The notes: generated by a model not told the origin, from the sequence alone. DNA of 64,000 bases from Gracilaria gracilis (GCA_030374805.1 JARGSG010000225.1:744001-808000), one strand, 5' to 3'; positions 1-11,878 are shown, counted from the stretch's first letter. Program-made: numbers and translations.

Positions 1-378
1 CCACCACACACTCGTCTCTTGACGTTTTGGGCAGATCTCTTCTTCCCGTACCAAGTGTGAAAACGCCGTTGCAGATGCTTCGAAGCAGAGACAATGCATG
101 CGCACCATAATCTTCGAAAGGAGCGAACAAAACAGACACTGTGAGGTCTCCACAAATCTGTCTCGAGGTCCAGAATTCGAGGCGTTTCAGTCAACCAACA
201 ACCACAATACCATTACCGCCGGCCCAAACGCAGCTCAGTAAGTCTACTGACAACACTCATTCACAAAAAAACAGACTGTACAACTAACCTCTCTTTATTC
301 GCAGGTAAAATTGACAATGCAGTAACCATATTGCAGTCTGCACTAACAAAGCATCCCAGAATGCAAAAGACAAAAAGC
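1..378. other. 5' flank of the Harbinger Myb-like pseudogene
   Basis: No gene body is visible here. The stretch appears to be the 5' leader of the Myb-like pseudogene that follows, and it contains one well-formed intron (listed separately). I could not find the outer terminal inverted repeat of the Harbinger element, so its left end probably lies before base 1. Confidence 0.4.
238..304 (+). other. putative 5'-UTR intron of the Myb-like pseudogene
   Basis: A 67-nt intron signature: a GTAAGT donor at 238, a CTAAC branch-like site near 285-289, a pyrimidine tract and a GCAG acceptor ending at 304. It lies about 75 nt upstream of the first ATG (379). All three joined frames meet stops quickly, so it would sit in the untranslated leader. 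The features resemble the coding introns found elsewhere in the window. Splicing itself is inferred. Confidence 0.45.
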
Positions 379-1305
379 ATGAGTAGGAGAGGAAAGGCAT
401 TTACGGAAGAAGAGGCTCTAAACCTTGCCAAGACTTAAGTAACGCGGTCTATGAAGGGTGCAAATCAGACGGAGACAACTTTGTGGAACGGGGTTGCGTC
501 CATCTGCAATAAGCGCTTCCAGATGCAAAGAACCAGTGAATCTCTACGCTGTAAATGGGCACAACTGGCGCGTGAGTCGCAGCATTTCCTTGCCACACGT
601 AGAAAGGTGAAGGCACAGAAAATCTCAGGAGTGACTGCTGAAGATGTAGAGGCTCTCGCCATGCAACTTTACAGAAAAAAGGCAGGTAGAAAAAATGCTA
701 ACGGTATCCATCAATACGCACCACCCTTCAAATCCATCACTGCCGCTGAGTACTTGTCGACACAACCATGGTTTGAGATAGATCTCGTGAAGGATGAGCA
801 CCCAGGGCACAGGAACAGTGCACTTATCAGCCAGGCGCACCATAGTAATGAAAAAAGCAGAGGACTAGAGACATCAGAGGAGTATTCTAAGGAGGAAAAT
901 GGCAGCAACGAGAATGAAGTAGTATGAAAGGCTTCAGAATCTACAAGGAGTAACCGCTCTCGCCCATTAGGTGTTAAGCGTGTGAAGCATGAAGAGTATC
1001 TAGAAAAAGTTGGAGCCAACATGAACAAGACCTTGCAAGAGCTTTCTAAAAAGGTAGACGCTGGCAATGAAGTTCTACTTGCGATGCGACAGCAGAATGA
1101 GAATCTAATGGAGGCTGATAATGACTGCAGACTGCTACAGCTTCTGGATAAGGACTCGGAGGAATACAAGAACATACTCGCAGAAGTTCTTTCAAGGAGA
1201 AAGCATCGAATGCGCAAAAGAAGCGCATGTGACACACGTGAGGAAGGAGGGAAGGGAAAGAAGCAAAAACTGGATGATGATACTGTAGAGATATTGGATT
1301 CGTAG
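379..1305 (+). pseudogene. Harbinger-associated Myb/SANT-like DNA-binding protein, two in-frame stops
   Basis: Reading from ATG 379, one frame runs to 1305 but is cut by TAA at 436-438 and TGA at 925-927. The N-terminal part has the Myb/SANT-like trihelix pattern of PIF/Harbinger companion proteins: an acidic Trp-containing helix, the segment around WNGVASICNKRF, and a basic helix with RSxxxLRCKWxxL spacing. The C-terminal third is a charged coiled coil (around 982-1200) ending in a Lys/Arg-rich, nuclear-signal-like stretch. In this family the Myb protein helps bring the transposase to the element ends. The gene converges on the transposase pseudogene at 1638-3047. The two stops in an otherwise continuous frame indicate decay by point mutation. 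Family assignment is by pattern; the exact subfamily is unknown. Confidence 0.6.
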
Positions 1306-1637
1306 AGACGCTCGCTATAGTACCAGAATAAAGGGACGCTACGGAGTAGAGTTAGCCATAGGTGACACCGGTGTCCCGTGTGAATTACTGTGCTTTCGCG
1401 AATGCGGTCCGCCTGCGGCGTACAGGACGTGACAGTCCAGCACATTCTCCTTCTCGGTGGAGGGTAAAGAGGTGTTGCAGGGAACGTGTTGGCCTGACGT
1501 TTCTGAACGCGCTTGGCGAAAGAGACAGTGATGATCTGCACGATGTGGGGACCAACCAGGCGAGGTAATCGGGACCCTCTTCGGCTCAAGCTTCTCCGAG
1601 GGGTCCCTTAATTGATGTGTCGAGTCTATGCTACGGT

Positions 1638-3047
1638 TCAAGATACAAGTAAAGATACATTCCCCGTTGCCTTGAAACTGCCAATGAGATCTTCCTGTAA
1701 CGCCTTTAAGGCCGTTGTTGCTGTCATGTACCGCTCTTTTAATTGGGTACCCTCCCGGTCCATTCCATTCTCTTCAATCTCCGTAGCTCGTTCTTCCATG
1801 TGTAGCGTGCTCTTCGTACGAGCAGTATTCGCATTTTCCACCTCCATTTCGTACAGTTCTCTGACGATGTCAAACACGTTCCCCTCCTCACATTAATCTT
1901 CAATAAACTCACCGTTTTGGTTCATTCGCACGAGCATGTTGTGCAGTATCACGCACATGTTACTCAACATTATAATATCCTCTTTGTACCACTGGTGATT
2001 TTCTCTCCTCATTACATGAAATCGTGCTTGGATCACTCCAAAAGCTCGTTCTATATCTTTCCGTAGTCCTTCTTGTTATTTTGTGTACCTTTTTTCGTCC
2101 TCATCAGTAGGGTGGCAAAGCGGTTTGGCAAACAGAGGCCAGTCTGGGTATATCCCATCTGCTAGAAAATACGGTAGTTCCCGCAACGCAGAAGAAGCTG
2201 GCAGTCTATAATTTATAGAGAGCCTGAATTTATACGTACCGTTCAGAATGTCCGTAAAAAGTGGTGAGACTGCCAACATCGTCTTATCGTTGTTCGTGCC
2301 ACATCTACCCGCGAACTAATGCCAAAAAATAAATATCTGTCACACCATGCCTCAATGTGTATAGTGGCCAACTTACTTTCTTTTGAGTTGTGATACTGTC
2401 CCTTCAAGAATAGGGGCAATTCTTCCATTCCAATTTCGTGCAATCAACGGCACCAATTCACCCAGCAAAACCGCAAGCCTCATATCGGTTTTGAATAGCA
2501 TCTAATTCTCCAGCACACGGTCGCCGGTTTAAGTATTTACTTCCGTAGAGATCAACTATGTGACTACAGAAATGTTTGAAGTACTGTCTTAAAGACTCAG
2601 CAGACATTCTAGCCCCATCATCTAAGTCATCAAAAGATCTCGCCGTTTCTAATCGCCGTAAACACGCCAGTATTTTCACTTCGGCAGACACACCCAGTCT
2701 TTTTGCCGCGGTTTGTCTTCGTTTCCATATATGAGAATAACTGTTCGTTCGGTCTTTTAAAATGTAGTAGAAAATACCTTTGGAAATTCTAAAGCGTCTC
2801 CGGAACTTTTCAGGTTGTACACTGGTTGAGAACTGAGATAATCTGTAACCCAAGTACTTTGGCCGCGGTCAATATTTTGCGTACCAAGTTTTCTTCCACT
2901 GCATTCACGCCTGCCGGTTGTTTTTCGAGCGTGACGTAGTTGCGCAGTTGCTCTTGCTGCAGTACAAAGCACGCTTCTGAATGTTATCAGCCTGGCCAAG
3001 AGGACGTTGGCTTGCCTCCTGTGTTTTAAAATTTGGGATTCATCCAT
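1638..3047 (-). pseudogene. PIF/Harbinger (HARBI1-like) DDE transposase, frameshifted and interrupted
   Basis: Read on the minus strand, the pieces add up to a HARBI1-type nuclease. The N-terminus begins at ATG 3047. The segment FRRRFRISKGIFYYIL lies near 2760-2810. The first catalytic Asp is in IGAVDCTKLEWKNCP near 2440, followed after a frameshift by KGQYHNSKESK. The second Asp is in YFLADGIYPDW near 2150-2175, and the catalytic Glu in IERAFGVIQARF near 2045. The helical C-terminal segment with CVILHNMLV ends at a TAA near 1893, but the same frame continues as a coiled coil to 1638. At least three frame changes (near 2840, 2410 and 2270) and stops at about 2458, 2410, 2076 and 1893 make it non-functional. 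All three DDE motifs are still recognisable, so decay is moderate. It is the partner of the Myb-like pseudogene. Confidence 0.8.
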
Positions 3048-3556
3048 ATGGTAATTACCGCACTGGCCAGACACAAGAGGTAGGGGTCAGATTTCGCTGG
3101 TCTCCGTCTGGGTCAAATCGTTACTTGCTACTGAGCCAGCACCCCCGCCTTGGGTATGAGCTCGTTTGTTTGAATTTACCCGCCAAAAGTGAACGGCTAC
3201 CGCTAGGGTTGCCAGCGGTGCATTTGACTTCTGTCGGGGCATTTCGGCTTTTTTCGGTGCAAAAAACTGCCCACTGGTATCGTAGAGTTGCACAAATATG
3301 AATAAGTACAAAAACATGAATCAGAATTACAATTAAAACTGAAAGGATTTCTCTAATTCCGGTAGCCCTCGAATCTAAATGGTTCCATAAAGCGAAAACC
3401 AATCCTTCAATTTAAAAAAGAATCTGCGCAACCGAAAGAGCGCGCTTTTTTCCACCAAGGCACTTAAACTCGACCACTCTCCTCCAAGGAGCATCCACCC
3501 CGCCATCAAACGGCCTTGAGACCTTTGCTATCCATTCCTCGTACCGGAACATTGTC
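3048..3556. other. spacer between Harbinger and pogo-type remnants
   Basis: I see no supported gene. The stretch is AT-richer than the flanking gene islands and should contain the right end of the Harbinger element and the left end of the pogo-type element. I could not define either terminus by eye. Confidence 0.4.
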
Positions 3557-5254
3557 ATGGTCTCAAAACGAATTGTGGCCCCGCAAAGACGACGAGAGAT
3601 TCGGGCCGTGCATATTGCCATCCAAGCCCACGTCAGCAACGGCACGTCGATCCGCAAGTGTGCAAAGACCCACAATGTTTCCTACTCTTCTCTGTGGCGT
3701 GCACTAAACCACAATACGACCCTGCTGCCCCGTGGCAGACCTCCAATCTTCTCCAAGGAGGAGGAGCAGCTGCTCGTCGACAGCGCTCTCTACTTCTCTT
3801 CACATGGCACACCGCTCTCCCGCGAATGCATGAAAGATTTGATTCACACATTTGTAATCTCTTTACCGCCCCAGCGACAACAGAGAATACCATTCAGCGG
3901 TGGGCGTCCCGGGGATGGCTTTCTGCGAGGGTTCATTCGCAGACACACCGGTTTAACTCTCAGACGCCGTTGCAGTCTGGAGAAGGCTAGGCAGCTGGCA
4001 ATGTCCCCAACCAACTTGGCCTCTCACTACGCCAGACTCCACCAAGCGTACCGTGAGTTCAAAATTCACAATCCAGAGCAGGTTTTCAATATAGATGAGA
4101 GTGGATTCTCTACACGCACTGCTTCGAGAGCCCGTTCAAAGGCTCTGTTTGACTCGTCAGCAAGAAGAAATTCAACGGAGTTGAAGTGGAAGGCTAACGC
4201 GGAACACGTTACAGTGATGCCTGTTGTTTCTGGAGATGGGCGTTCGTGGCGTCCTTTAGTCGTGCTACCTGGAAAGCATTCAAAGTATCGCACACGGTCA
4301 GATGGATCTCGGGAAACGCCTGCCGCCTTTCTTCCTCCCAATGCGTATTGTGTATATCGGGAAAAAGCCGGAGTCGATTCGGAGATATTCTATCAATGGG
4401 CTTTGAAGTTTGTAGAAGAAACAGAAGATCTCAGAAAAAAGCACCGCCATATTGTGATGACCATGGATGCCTATGGAGCGCATTGCACGTACCGTGTATT
4501 GAAACTTTTCAGGGAGAATTGCATCGTCGCCGTCGGTCTTGCAGCGCATTCGAGTCACCGCACCCAAGTCCTTGACTACTCTGTCTTCTCTCCCTTTAAG
4601 ACCTCGTTCAGGAACATGATAAACCGTCGAGCATACACAGGGTGTAATACACAGGTGAACGATATATAAACGCTGTGCGAGATGCTCAACAGATGTTATT
4701 ATGACGCAGTGCGATGTGAGAATACTGTAAGTGGTTTTGCGGCGTGCGGTGTGTGGAACCGTAAGACGCAGTCGGCGGACGCCTCTGTCATTCGGCAGTC
4801 TGATGTGACAAACTGGGAAGGGGCAACTTCCCAAGAAGCTGCCTATAGGACGTACAAAGACTTGGTAGAAGCATTCAAAACTGGTCGTAACTTGCTTCGC
4901 AGTGATGGTGAAGTCATTCGGAACGGTACGCTTGCGACGACCAACGGCGCATTGCTGACTAATGAAGACGTGCTATTTCAGTTGTGTAGACGCGACGAGG
5001 GGAGGCGGGAAGCCGCTGAGCTTCGTAACGCTCGGGCAGCAGAGGCCACAGCTGGAAGAGCCGCACGGGCAGCGGAAGCGGCCGAAAAGCAGCGCCAGAA
5101 GGAGGCGGAAGAGGAGCGCAGGCGTTTGCACTTTCTGTGGTTATCAGAGCGTTTTGTGCGGTGTCTTGCTTTGGCTAGCTCCAGAACCGCAAGGCGGCGC
5201 AGAGCTCGGCTACGGGCTGTGAATGGAGACCAGGCAATCGAGGGGACTCACTAA
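3557..5254 (+). pseudogene. pogo/Tigger-type (CENP-B-like, DDE_1) transposase with one in-frame stop
   Basis: Starts at ATG 3557 and stays in one frame to 5254, except for TAA at 4667-4669. The first ~45 residues contain a psq-type helix-turn-helix (SIRKCAKTHNVSYSSLWRAL). A CENP-B-type DNA-binding segment follows, with GDGFLRGFIRRHTGLTLRRR near residues 120-140. The DDE_1 catalytic motifs are present: NIDESGF (first Asp, about residue 180), MTMDAYGAH (second Asp, about residue 303) and AHSSHRTQVLDYSVFSPFK (third Asp, about residue 340). After the stop the frame continues with CENTVSGFAACGVWNRKT, the typical post-catalytic region, then an Ala/Glu/Arg-rich coiled coil. This is a lightly damaged element: one nonsense mutation in about 565 codons. 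The TIRs and TA target duplication were not located. Confidence 0.75.
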
Positions 5255-5632
5255 AATGATCTATTTTTGATTAAATTTGGATCAAAATGTGATTCAGAAT
5301 TAGGCCGTACGTGTACTGCACTTTGACGTCCATTTGATGGCTTTCGGTGACAGTTATGTCTCAAATAAACCACAGATTTGAGACAAGTGGTAGATAGAGA
5401 GGCTATTGTTAAAGTTTGGCGAGAATTAGAGAAGTTTTTGGTATATTTCTCGATAAATCTTAGTTTTTGATTCATATTAAGGTACACTCTGATAGACATG
5501 CTCTAATGTTTGACAAGCCGTAGTGTTGCTCTCGCATCCTCTGGGTTTTACAGAAAATATATTAAATTAAAATCACAGATATCTACGCTGTAGATGTTCT
5601 GGCAAAACGACAAGCGCAATCAAAGAAAAATG
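5255..5632. other. spacer, no gene seen
   Basis: An AT-rich stretch between the pogo-type pseudogene and the 3' end of the SBBP protein gene. It probably contains the right end of the transposon and the 3'-UTR of the minus-strand gene. Nothing else is supported. Confidence 0.4.
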
Positions 5633-7195
5633 TTATATTCTCTCAGCAACTGCAGTCCTACGGGGATCAGAAGACCTGTAGAAAACAACCATCACTAAAA
5701 GTGCCGCCAGTGCGAGTGCTCCCACTCCAGCACTGCAAATAATAATGATCATGTTCTTATTCATTTCAAATCCTGATCCCTTTTCGACACTGGTTTCGTC
5801 ACCAGTCGTGTCGCCACCAACTCCTGCAGCCGCTTCTTCAACAAGTTCTCCAAAACCGTCGAACGGTTTAACCGCTCCAATTACTGGTGCGGCATAACCA
5901 AATGTTGGTCTTATCCCGTTTTGGTCTTGTGTATACCCAACATATCGCACTATTGTTCTATTTGACTCAAGTGTCAGAGACATATCAGTTGGTCTCTCCA
6001 GTTCTGTGATGTTGTTCACCACATTTCGACTCGTCAAGAGAATGATCTGCCCGGTGGGGGAAATGACCATTAGTAGCATCTTCCGAGCCCCGTCAACCGT
6101 CTCTGAAGATCCAATGCAATAAGCGTTACCATCTGGAGAAGCGCGAACGGAAACACCTTGATCCATTCCCTTTCCGTTGGATGTACCGTCGACGTAGACA
6201 GGAACATTGGAAACGTCATTCTTCAATACTGCAAAAACATGCATGAACAAGTCTACATCTCGATCCGGTATAGCAAGAGCCTTTCCTGTCATAAACGTGG
6301 TCACAGATCCATCCTGGGCAGGTGGTCCGATAGCAATGTCATTGACTGTGAACAGCGGTGTTGCACCCTGTTCGACTAGCATTTGCGGACCTTCGGAGAT
6401 TTCCAAGCTTTCAGCATTCAGTCGGTACAATAGAGCTTCACTTCCCCCATCGGCCAAACCCCTATGGGCGGCAACCACAATTTCGGTTCCATCTGTACTG
6501 ATATCAATTGCCCGTCCGAATTCGTCTTCGTGACTTCCAAACTGGACAGCGTTTACAACTTCTCCCGACGGTGCCAAACGAACGACGATGACATCGCCCT
6601 TACCACGAGATTTGTCGTAAAGAGACCCTGAAGTACCTCCGGTTACGTACACATCCCCATTTATCGAGTTAATAGCACAGTCAAACAATTTTGTCGCCCC
6701 TTGTGTAGACTCTGTGGTGAAGAACACAGCTTCACTCACTTTGGACCCAATATCACCAGAATTACCTTTGCTTGATATACCGGAAAAGCGCAGAACATGT
6801 CCTTGAAATTCTGAACTTGTTGATTTCGACGAGGAAACCACGATGTAAGCAATGTCAAACATTTCGTTGATCACCATAGCGAAAGGAGACCCTGATACGA
6901 CTTTGCTTTCTACACTCCACGCAACATCTCCCGACTTGCCGACTTTGTAAACTACAGGCACCGGAGTCGATTGAGGAAGTCCTTTTCGATCCACTGCTAC
7001 TATTGAATCTCCATCCTGAAGGCTCTCTATTGCAATAGCTGCTTCAGACCATGCATGGTCTTTAGAAGGATCTCTTAAAATCGAAGAACCCCACAAGACA
7101 TTATTCTCTTTGAGTGGGCCGTTTGATTCGCACAAAGCATGAAGGGCGAAGAACAGAGTAAGCCACAACGAGCAGCATTTCATGTTTTTGAACAT
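5633..7195 (-). CDS. SBBP beta-propeller-repeat type I membrane protein
   Basis: A 520-residue protein from ATG 7195. It has an N-terminal signal peptide (residues 1-23, hydrophobic core LWLTLFFALHAL). A long lumenal or extracellular part carries beta-propeller repeats of the SBBP type; the clearest is around residues 180-250, with DVYVTGGTSGSL, a D-V-I-V-V-R-L-x-P-x-G strand and FGSHEDEFGRAIDIS. One transmembrane helix (about 482-506) is followed by a 14-residue basic tail. The topology predicts a surface or secretory-pathway protein with a short cytosolic end. A second protein of the same architecture lies at 40204-41943. SBBP repeats are best known from bacterial surface proteins; the ligand here is unknown. 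No introns are evident. Confidence 0.7.
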   Translation of the reverse strand: MFKNMKCCSLWLTLFFALHALCESNGPLKENNVLWGSSILRDPSKDHAWSEAAIAIESLQDGDSIVAVDRKGLPQSTPVPVVYKVGKSGDVAWSVESKVVSGSPFAMVINEMFDIAYIVVSSSKSTSSEFQGHVLRFSGISSKGNSGDIGSKVSEAVFFTTESTQGATKLFDCAINSINGDVYVTGGTSGSLYDKSRGKGDVIVVRLAPSGEVVNAVQFGSHEDEFGRAIDISTDGTEIVVAAHRGLADGGSEALLYRLNAESLEISEGPQMLVEQGATPLFTVNDIAIGPPAQDGSVTTFMTGKALAIPDRDVDLFMHVFAVLKNDVSNVPVYVDGTSNGKGMDQGVSVRASPDGNAYCIGSSETVDGARKMLLMVISPTGQIILLTSRNVVNNITELERPTDMSLTLESNRTIVRYVGYTQDQNGIRPTFGYAAPVIGAVKPFDGFGELVEEAAAGVGGDTTGDETSVEKGSGFEMNKNMIIIICSAGVGALALAALLVMVVFYRSSDPRRTAVAERI

Positions 7196-10100
7196 ATAGA
7201 TAACGTCGAGGATGGAAGCATGAGTATTCGTAAAAAGTTTTCAGTCTCCTGGTTCTGCAAAACGCTTACATCAATAGCAAGAGTGAAACACCCTGAGATG
7301 GAGTGATCAAAAATTTCGAGAACATCACCATCTTTGGGAAGTAGTACGATATTCAGCCTCAACGTACACAGAAGTCGAGCTGGACTTATGATATCATGTA
7401 CAAACAATTTGTCTGGGAGAGGGTTTTAATCAAGCACTATTTCACGAGTTTATGACAAAGCTTCCCACATATCTTTTGAAAAGAAAATTAGGCTTGTGTG
7501 CTCACAGAAAGAGAGAGAGAGAGAGTTTGGGTCTAAGAATGTCACAGGGAGAGGGATGGACGGCTATCTTTGGTACAGTCCTCCGAGCGTGTCCGACTCA
7601 GGACCGGTAGCCCACATTGAAGGAGTAAATGAGAAGAAAGAAGAAGGTGATCTTCATGACTGACAACCATTGCAAACAGACATACATTGGGAGTTTTTCT
7701 TTTCCATAGAAACGCAAGTCCAGAGTACATCGACGTCTTATACAATCCAGGAAAGAAGCCGAGAAGAAGAGCATGTACAGAGGGGTAGCTTAATGGAGGA
7801 AGTTATGCGACCTTAACCAGGAAGTATCTATAGGTCCACTGCGTCATGAAGTGTAATGTAAGCGTAGGCAGCCTAACCTCTATGAGCTTCGTAGAGCTAG
7901 CCCGTTTTTTTTTCTTTCGAACCTAACCAATTGACCGAGACCTTGACAACTGATCTTCGATTTGCCCGAGCTGCTTGCTTGTAGGATGGGTACATGGGGG
8001 AATTCGTGTTTAGAGCTCTCATAGCAGGTTGTATTGAGATGACGGATACGTAAGACTGGAAGCTCAAGTAGGGAGAAAAAAATGGGCAAGGATGTCAGAT
8101 ACCTGTTTCAAGCCCTGACCGTCCATCGTCGTCACCACTCTCACACTCTCTAGCTCTCACGCAAACCGCAAAGCTGTTGTGACATCGACACCGGAACTTC
8201 TTTTTGCTTTTCCAGTTATACCGTGATATGTGCATGCCTCGAACGGGTATCGAAAAACCACTGAAACCAGTTTCTCTCGGTTCTAGCTTCCGTTCATAAA
8301 AGTACGAAGTCGGCACATTCTCTTTTGACACCTCCATTCGTGAAGCGTACTGTAGAACGCTTTCACGGCATCTAAGTCCGTGTTCTTTCTCCTCTCAACC
8401 ACCGGCCCCTTCAGTCCAGCGTGTCTGAGAAACATAGCTCGTAAATCGTCAACTTTCCTGGGCTCTAACAAATTGCGTCTGTCAGGTGCCATTCCTGGCC
8501 CATCCTCTCTCGCTGCGCACATAGGACGAATCTCAACGATGTCACCAACCACCATCACATGGAAAGTGCAAATGTCAAGTCATTTGCCTCCCTACAGGGT
8601 ACATCATTAACTAGGAAAAATACATTTGTGATATGTAAACCATCTGCTTGGCTTCTGCACACTGTGGATTTCACAACGTCTGCAATCGTTCTTCTCCACA
8701 AATAGCCCTCGTAAGCTTTCTTTCAAAAACCCATGGGCTCTTCTGAATCATTGTATGGATTTCGGGTTCTATTCCTTTCAAGGGGAATGAATTGCACTCC
8801 GTCCGAGAACCTCGTGCTGGCATCATCTTGGGAGACAATTTCACAAAATCATTCATTGCGAGCTGAACAAACATTTCGTAATGAAAGACAAGATGCGGTG
8901 GGATCTTTCCAAAGGCGATGTTGATGGTGGCGCAGGGAGCCGCGACGGCTTGACGAGGCACTTGAGCGGCGTGGCTGATATGCATACGAAACGAGCGCAC
9001 ACGGGCCGTAGGCCTCGATAGCCTGACTAGAGACTGACATCTCGGGCCATACGAATCGAACTCAGAACCCAATTGATATACGGTGTGCAGCACCCTAGCA
9101 GCACCTCCCGAATCGCATCGGACAACGGTGCTCTAGCTGTCCTGGGAAGTGGTGGGGAGAGAGATGAATAGGAATCGGTGACATGGATCTCGTCTGTTCA
9201 TCGTCATCCTTCTCCCTTCATCAGTAGGCACGCGTGGTAATAAGATTTAGGAGCTGGTCGCTTGATTGGGATTCCCTGACTTAAATCGGATCTGTAAACC
9301 AGATCAATAGATCAAAAATGCTCGGCTGCAGGGTATTTGTAGCAGTGTAGCTGCTCGCTTCTGCTGCCGATGTAGACGACGGCGACTTGTTGTAAACCTA
9401 CCCCACCGCTGATGAGCGCAAATCGTGAAGATGCATTGATTGCCACTCTGATGTTCAGGATCGGGGCACAACAGCTCAAATGTGAGGTACGTTTTCTTAG
9501 TATGTTTGCGAAACCCCCGAGACTGAAGTGACGAACCTTGCTATCATAGGAAGTGCCGTCTGAGCACGTGGCAACCCGCAAGGAATGGAACCTGCTTCAG
9601 TTGAGATATCAGAGTCATGCCGTTGATAATCCTTGGACAGTCCGCAAGACCTGATTGGTCCTGTCGTAGTTGATCCTCTTGCGCTTCCATCGTCCTGATT
9701 AATGTAGCACAATCAACTGATCCGTCTCTGCTCATCAAGTGAACTGCGCTTGTCCTTCTCATACTCTAACATTTTCATGTGCTCTTCTGGGTAATGCAGC
9801 ATCTTCTGCGCATATCTGACCAATGGCCGCACTAAGAAGATGATATCGACTAACAGGTATGTTCGAAGGAACTCTAGGCTACGTTGATGATGAGATTTGG
9901 ATTTCATGCGTGTCATATGAAGTGTTCCTTTTCATACTGCTCTTATGTTGTTCATTCCGTTCTGGAATGTCGACATCAGGGTTTTGTCAGAAGGGCTCAA
10001 CCTGTTTATTTCCATCGATCTGAAACTCAACACTCTAACACGCCGAGTTACTCAGGGCACCGTTATATAGTATCGTTATGATTCTAACCATTGCTATCGA

Positions 10101-11296
10101 TCATGATTTCACACAAGACCGCAAATAGGATTTTCACGTCAGTGCAGCTCAGAATAACGCGGTTTTTGGCTTTACGCAGAGTCAAGTCGAGCGGCTTGTT
10201 ATATGAATGAACCAGAGTGATCGAGTTCAGTCTGTTTACGCCTTCCTCACCTTTCCACAGCAATACAGTCTCACCAGCAGTTGTGGTAGAAAGGTTGATG
10301 TTACCCCACAAATAGCTCTCATTCTAGTTCATGATACAAGTCGAGAGAATGCTGTTTTGTTTAGTAAGACTTGCTTGGTCTACGGAACAATCTTGACTGT
10401 GTTCATTCGGATCCATCGCTCTAAACACTCTAAGGGTTTTTGCAGGCTGATCATAATTCTGAATCCACCTCACCCTACGCCCAGACTTCCACTCGTGGGC
10501 ATAGCACGCGATGCGGCGTTTGCCCGATTTTAAGTTATCTTGACAACGTTGTGCCCATCACCTCGCGCTCGGGAGCAGCCTTTAGTTCGCCGTAAAAGGT
10601 CCATTGGATTTGTGCCATTTGGTGAGAACGCACGGTCTGTGATCCCCTCCCGCTATTCGAAAGATAAAGAACGCTATGATTTTGGGACTACCTGTACTTT
10701 TTGCACTCCCTGTGTCATGTATCAAATCTCCAGAAGCAGCGAAGAATGATTCTTTTTTCCGTCATTGATCGAATTCATTTGTTCGTCTGCGATGTGTAGC
10801 TTTTGGCCGGACTCAAGGATGCGAATATGCTTATTGGTAGGTGATATGGAATCATTTTTGTACTAATGGCAACGCTCATTCCACGAGTGTTGTCTTTGAT
10901 TAAGGATGAGATTGTAAGTGGCCGCTCCGAGGCATCGTCCTCGAAGATTCTTGGCTCGAATAGAGCCTCAAACTTAGTTCACACACAGGGTATTGTGGGG
11001 AAGCACGGTCAACGCTCATAATTTGGTATCTAATTAAAACTTGTCTCAGCCCCGTGGTGCATGTATAGAAACTGTCGGTTTCAGCCTGGCTTGAAAATGA
11101 GAAACAGTTTTCTGTCTCCTTCATCATATGCGTCTATGAGCCTAATTAGATTAGTCTACACCGCAGAGGCGAAGTGACTGCTCCCACTCACAGGGTTTCA
11201 CTCAGATTTCGAAAGTGACATTGGTCTTTCCTGAAGCCTGGAAGATCTCAACACACAAAGACCCCTCCCTTCAGTCCATCCACGCCTTCTTTGGAA
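7196..11296. other. 4.1-kb stretch without a defensible gene
   Basis: No open frame here has a recognisable domain or convincing length. A short GA dinucleotide run lies near 7506-7525. On the minus strand, fragments at 8095-8558, 8671-9093, 9312-9581 and 9544-9916 read like protein pieces in shifting frames (the last two share Gly/Ser/Val-rich strand-like segments). They could be remnants of a decayed or multi-intron gene, but I could not join them through consensus splice sites. Confidence 0.35.
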
Positions 11297-11878
11297 ATGC
11301 GGCAAACAGGAAGAGAAAGATTGATGGTTTTCTTTGTGAGCGTTGCTCTTTGTTCGATCATGAGCTGCAGCCTAAGCCTTTTGGCAAAGAAGAACGATCG
11401 ACTATGGGACGAAATCGAGAATCATGTGAAGGCTGCCGAGACTTACACTGATTTGGAAACTGCAAGCAAGATGAGTGTTTCAACGAACGGGTCTAGTACT
11501 CGAGAGCGTTCAGGAGGTTTGAACGTGATGATTCTGCCGGGTGAGAAAGTCGGAACCCGAAACGACAGCTTGAACGACGTTTCAGAACGGGCAAGAGCGG
11601 GACGCTCCAAGAAATCTAACAGAGACGAAATGATACCAGGAGCAATTCTGGCCCTCGGTGCTGCAATGGCATGCGTCCTCACTGCGGTAGTGGCGCTATT
11701 AGTAATACGCGGACCTCAGACCGAGACCAGAAAAAGATTTCTTGAAGAGATCGGCGATTACCATAGACCGCTGAGCGATGACGAGTTAGCTCAAAGCCTG
11801 GATGAAAGCACCAGCTCATCAAGGGAAATGCTCATGGGAAAGGAGGATGACGAAATCACGGCTGCGGAAGCTGTCTAA
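11297..11878 (+). CDS. small single-pass membrane protein, function unknown
   Basis: A 193-residue protein from ATG 11297 (the open frame reaches back only to a TTG six bases earlier). Residues 10-29 form a signal-peptide-like hydrophobic stretch (VFFVSVALCSIM). A polar Ser/Asn/Arg-rich middle follows, then one transmembrane helix (about 117-138, AILALGAAMACVLTAVVALLVI) and an acidic Ser-rich tail. The expected topology is type I, with about 90 outer residues and 55 cytosolic residues. I do not recognise a domain. The layout, with a helix just before a charged tail, resembles the C-terminal end of the two SBBP proteins, but I see no propeller repeats. Confidence 0.45.
   Translation: MRQTGRERLMVFFVSVALCSIMSCSLSLLAKKNDRLWDEIENHVKAAETYTDLETASKMSVSTNGSSTRERSGGLNVMILPGEKVGTRNDSLNDVSERARAGRSKKSNRDEMIPGAILALGAAMACVLTAVVALLVIRGPQTETRKRFLEEIGDYHRPLSDDELAQSLDESTSSSREMLMGKEDDEITAAEAV

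Larger units (their letters stand above)
379..3047. mobile_element. core of a decayed PIF/Harbinger DNA transposon
   Basis: A Myb-like gene (plus) and a HARBI1-like transposase (minus) converge, the usual two-gene content of Harbinger elements. Both are broken. The terminal inverted repeats and the 3-bp target duplication were not resolved. The left end probably lies outside the window and the right end somewhere in 3048-3500. Confidence 0.65.

Noticed and set aside
711-1589. 292-codon minus-strand frame, Ser-rich
   Set aside because: Mostly the complement of the Harbinger Myb-like pseudogene. No domain, and no support from the flanks.
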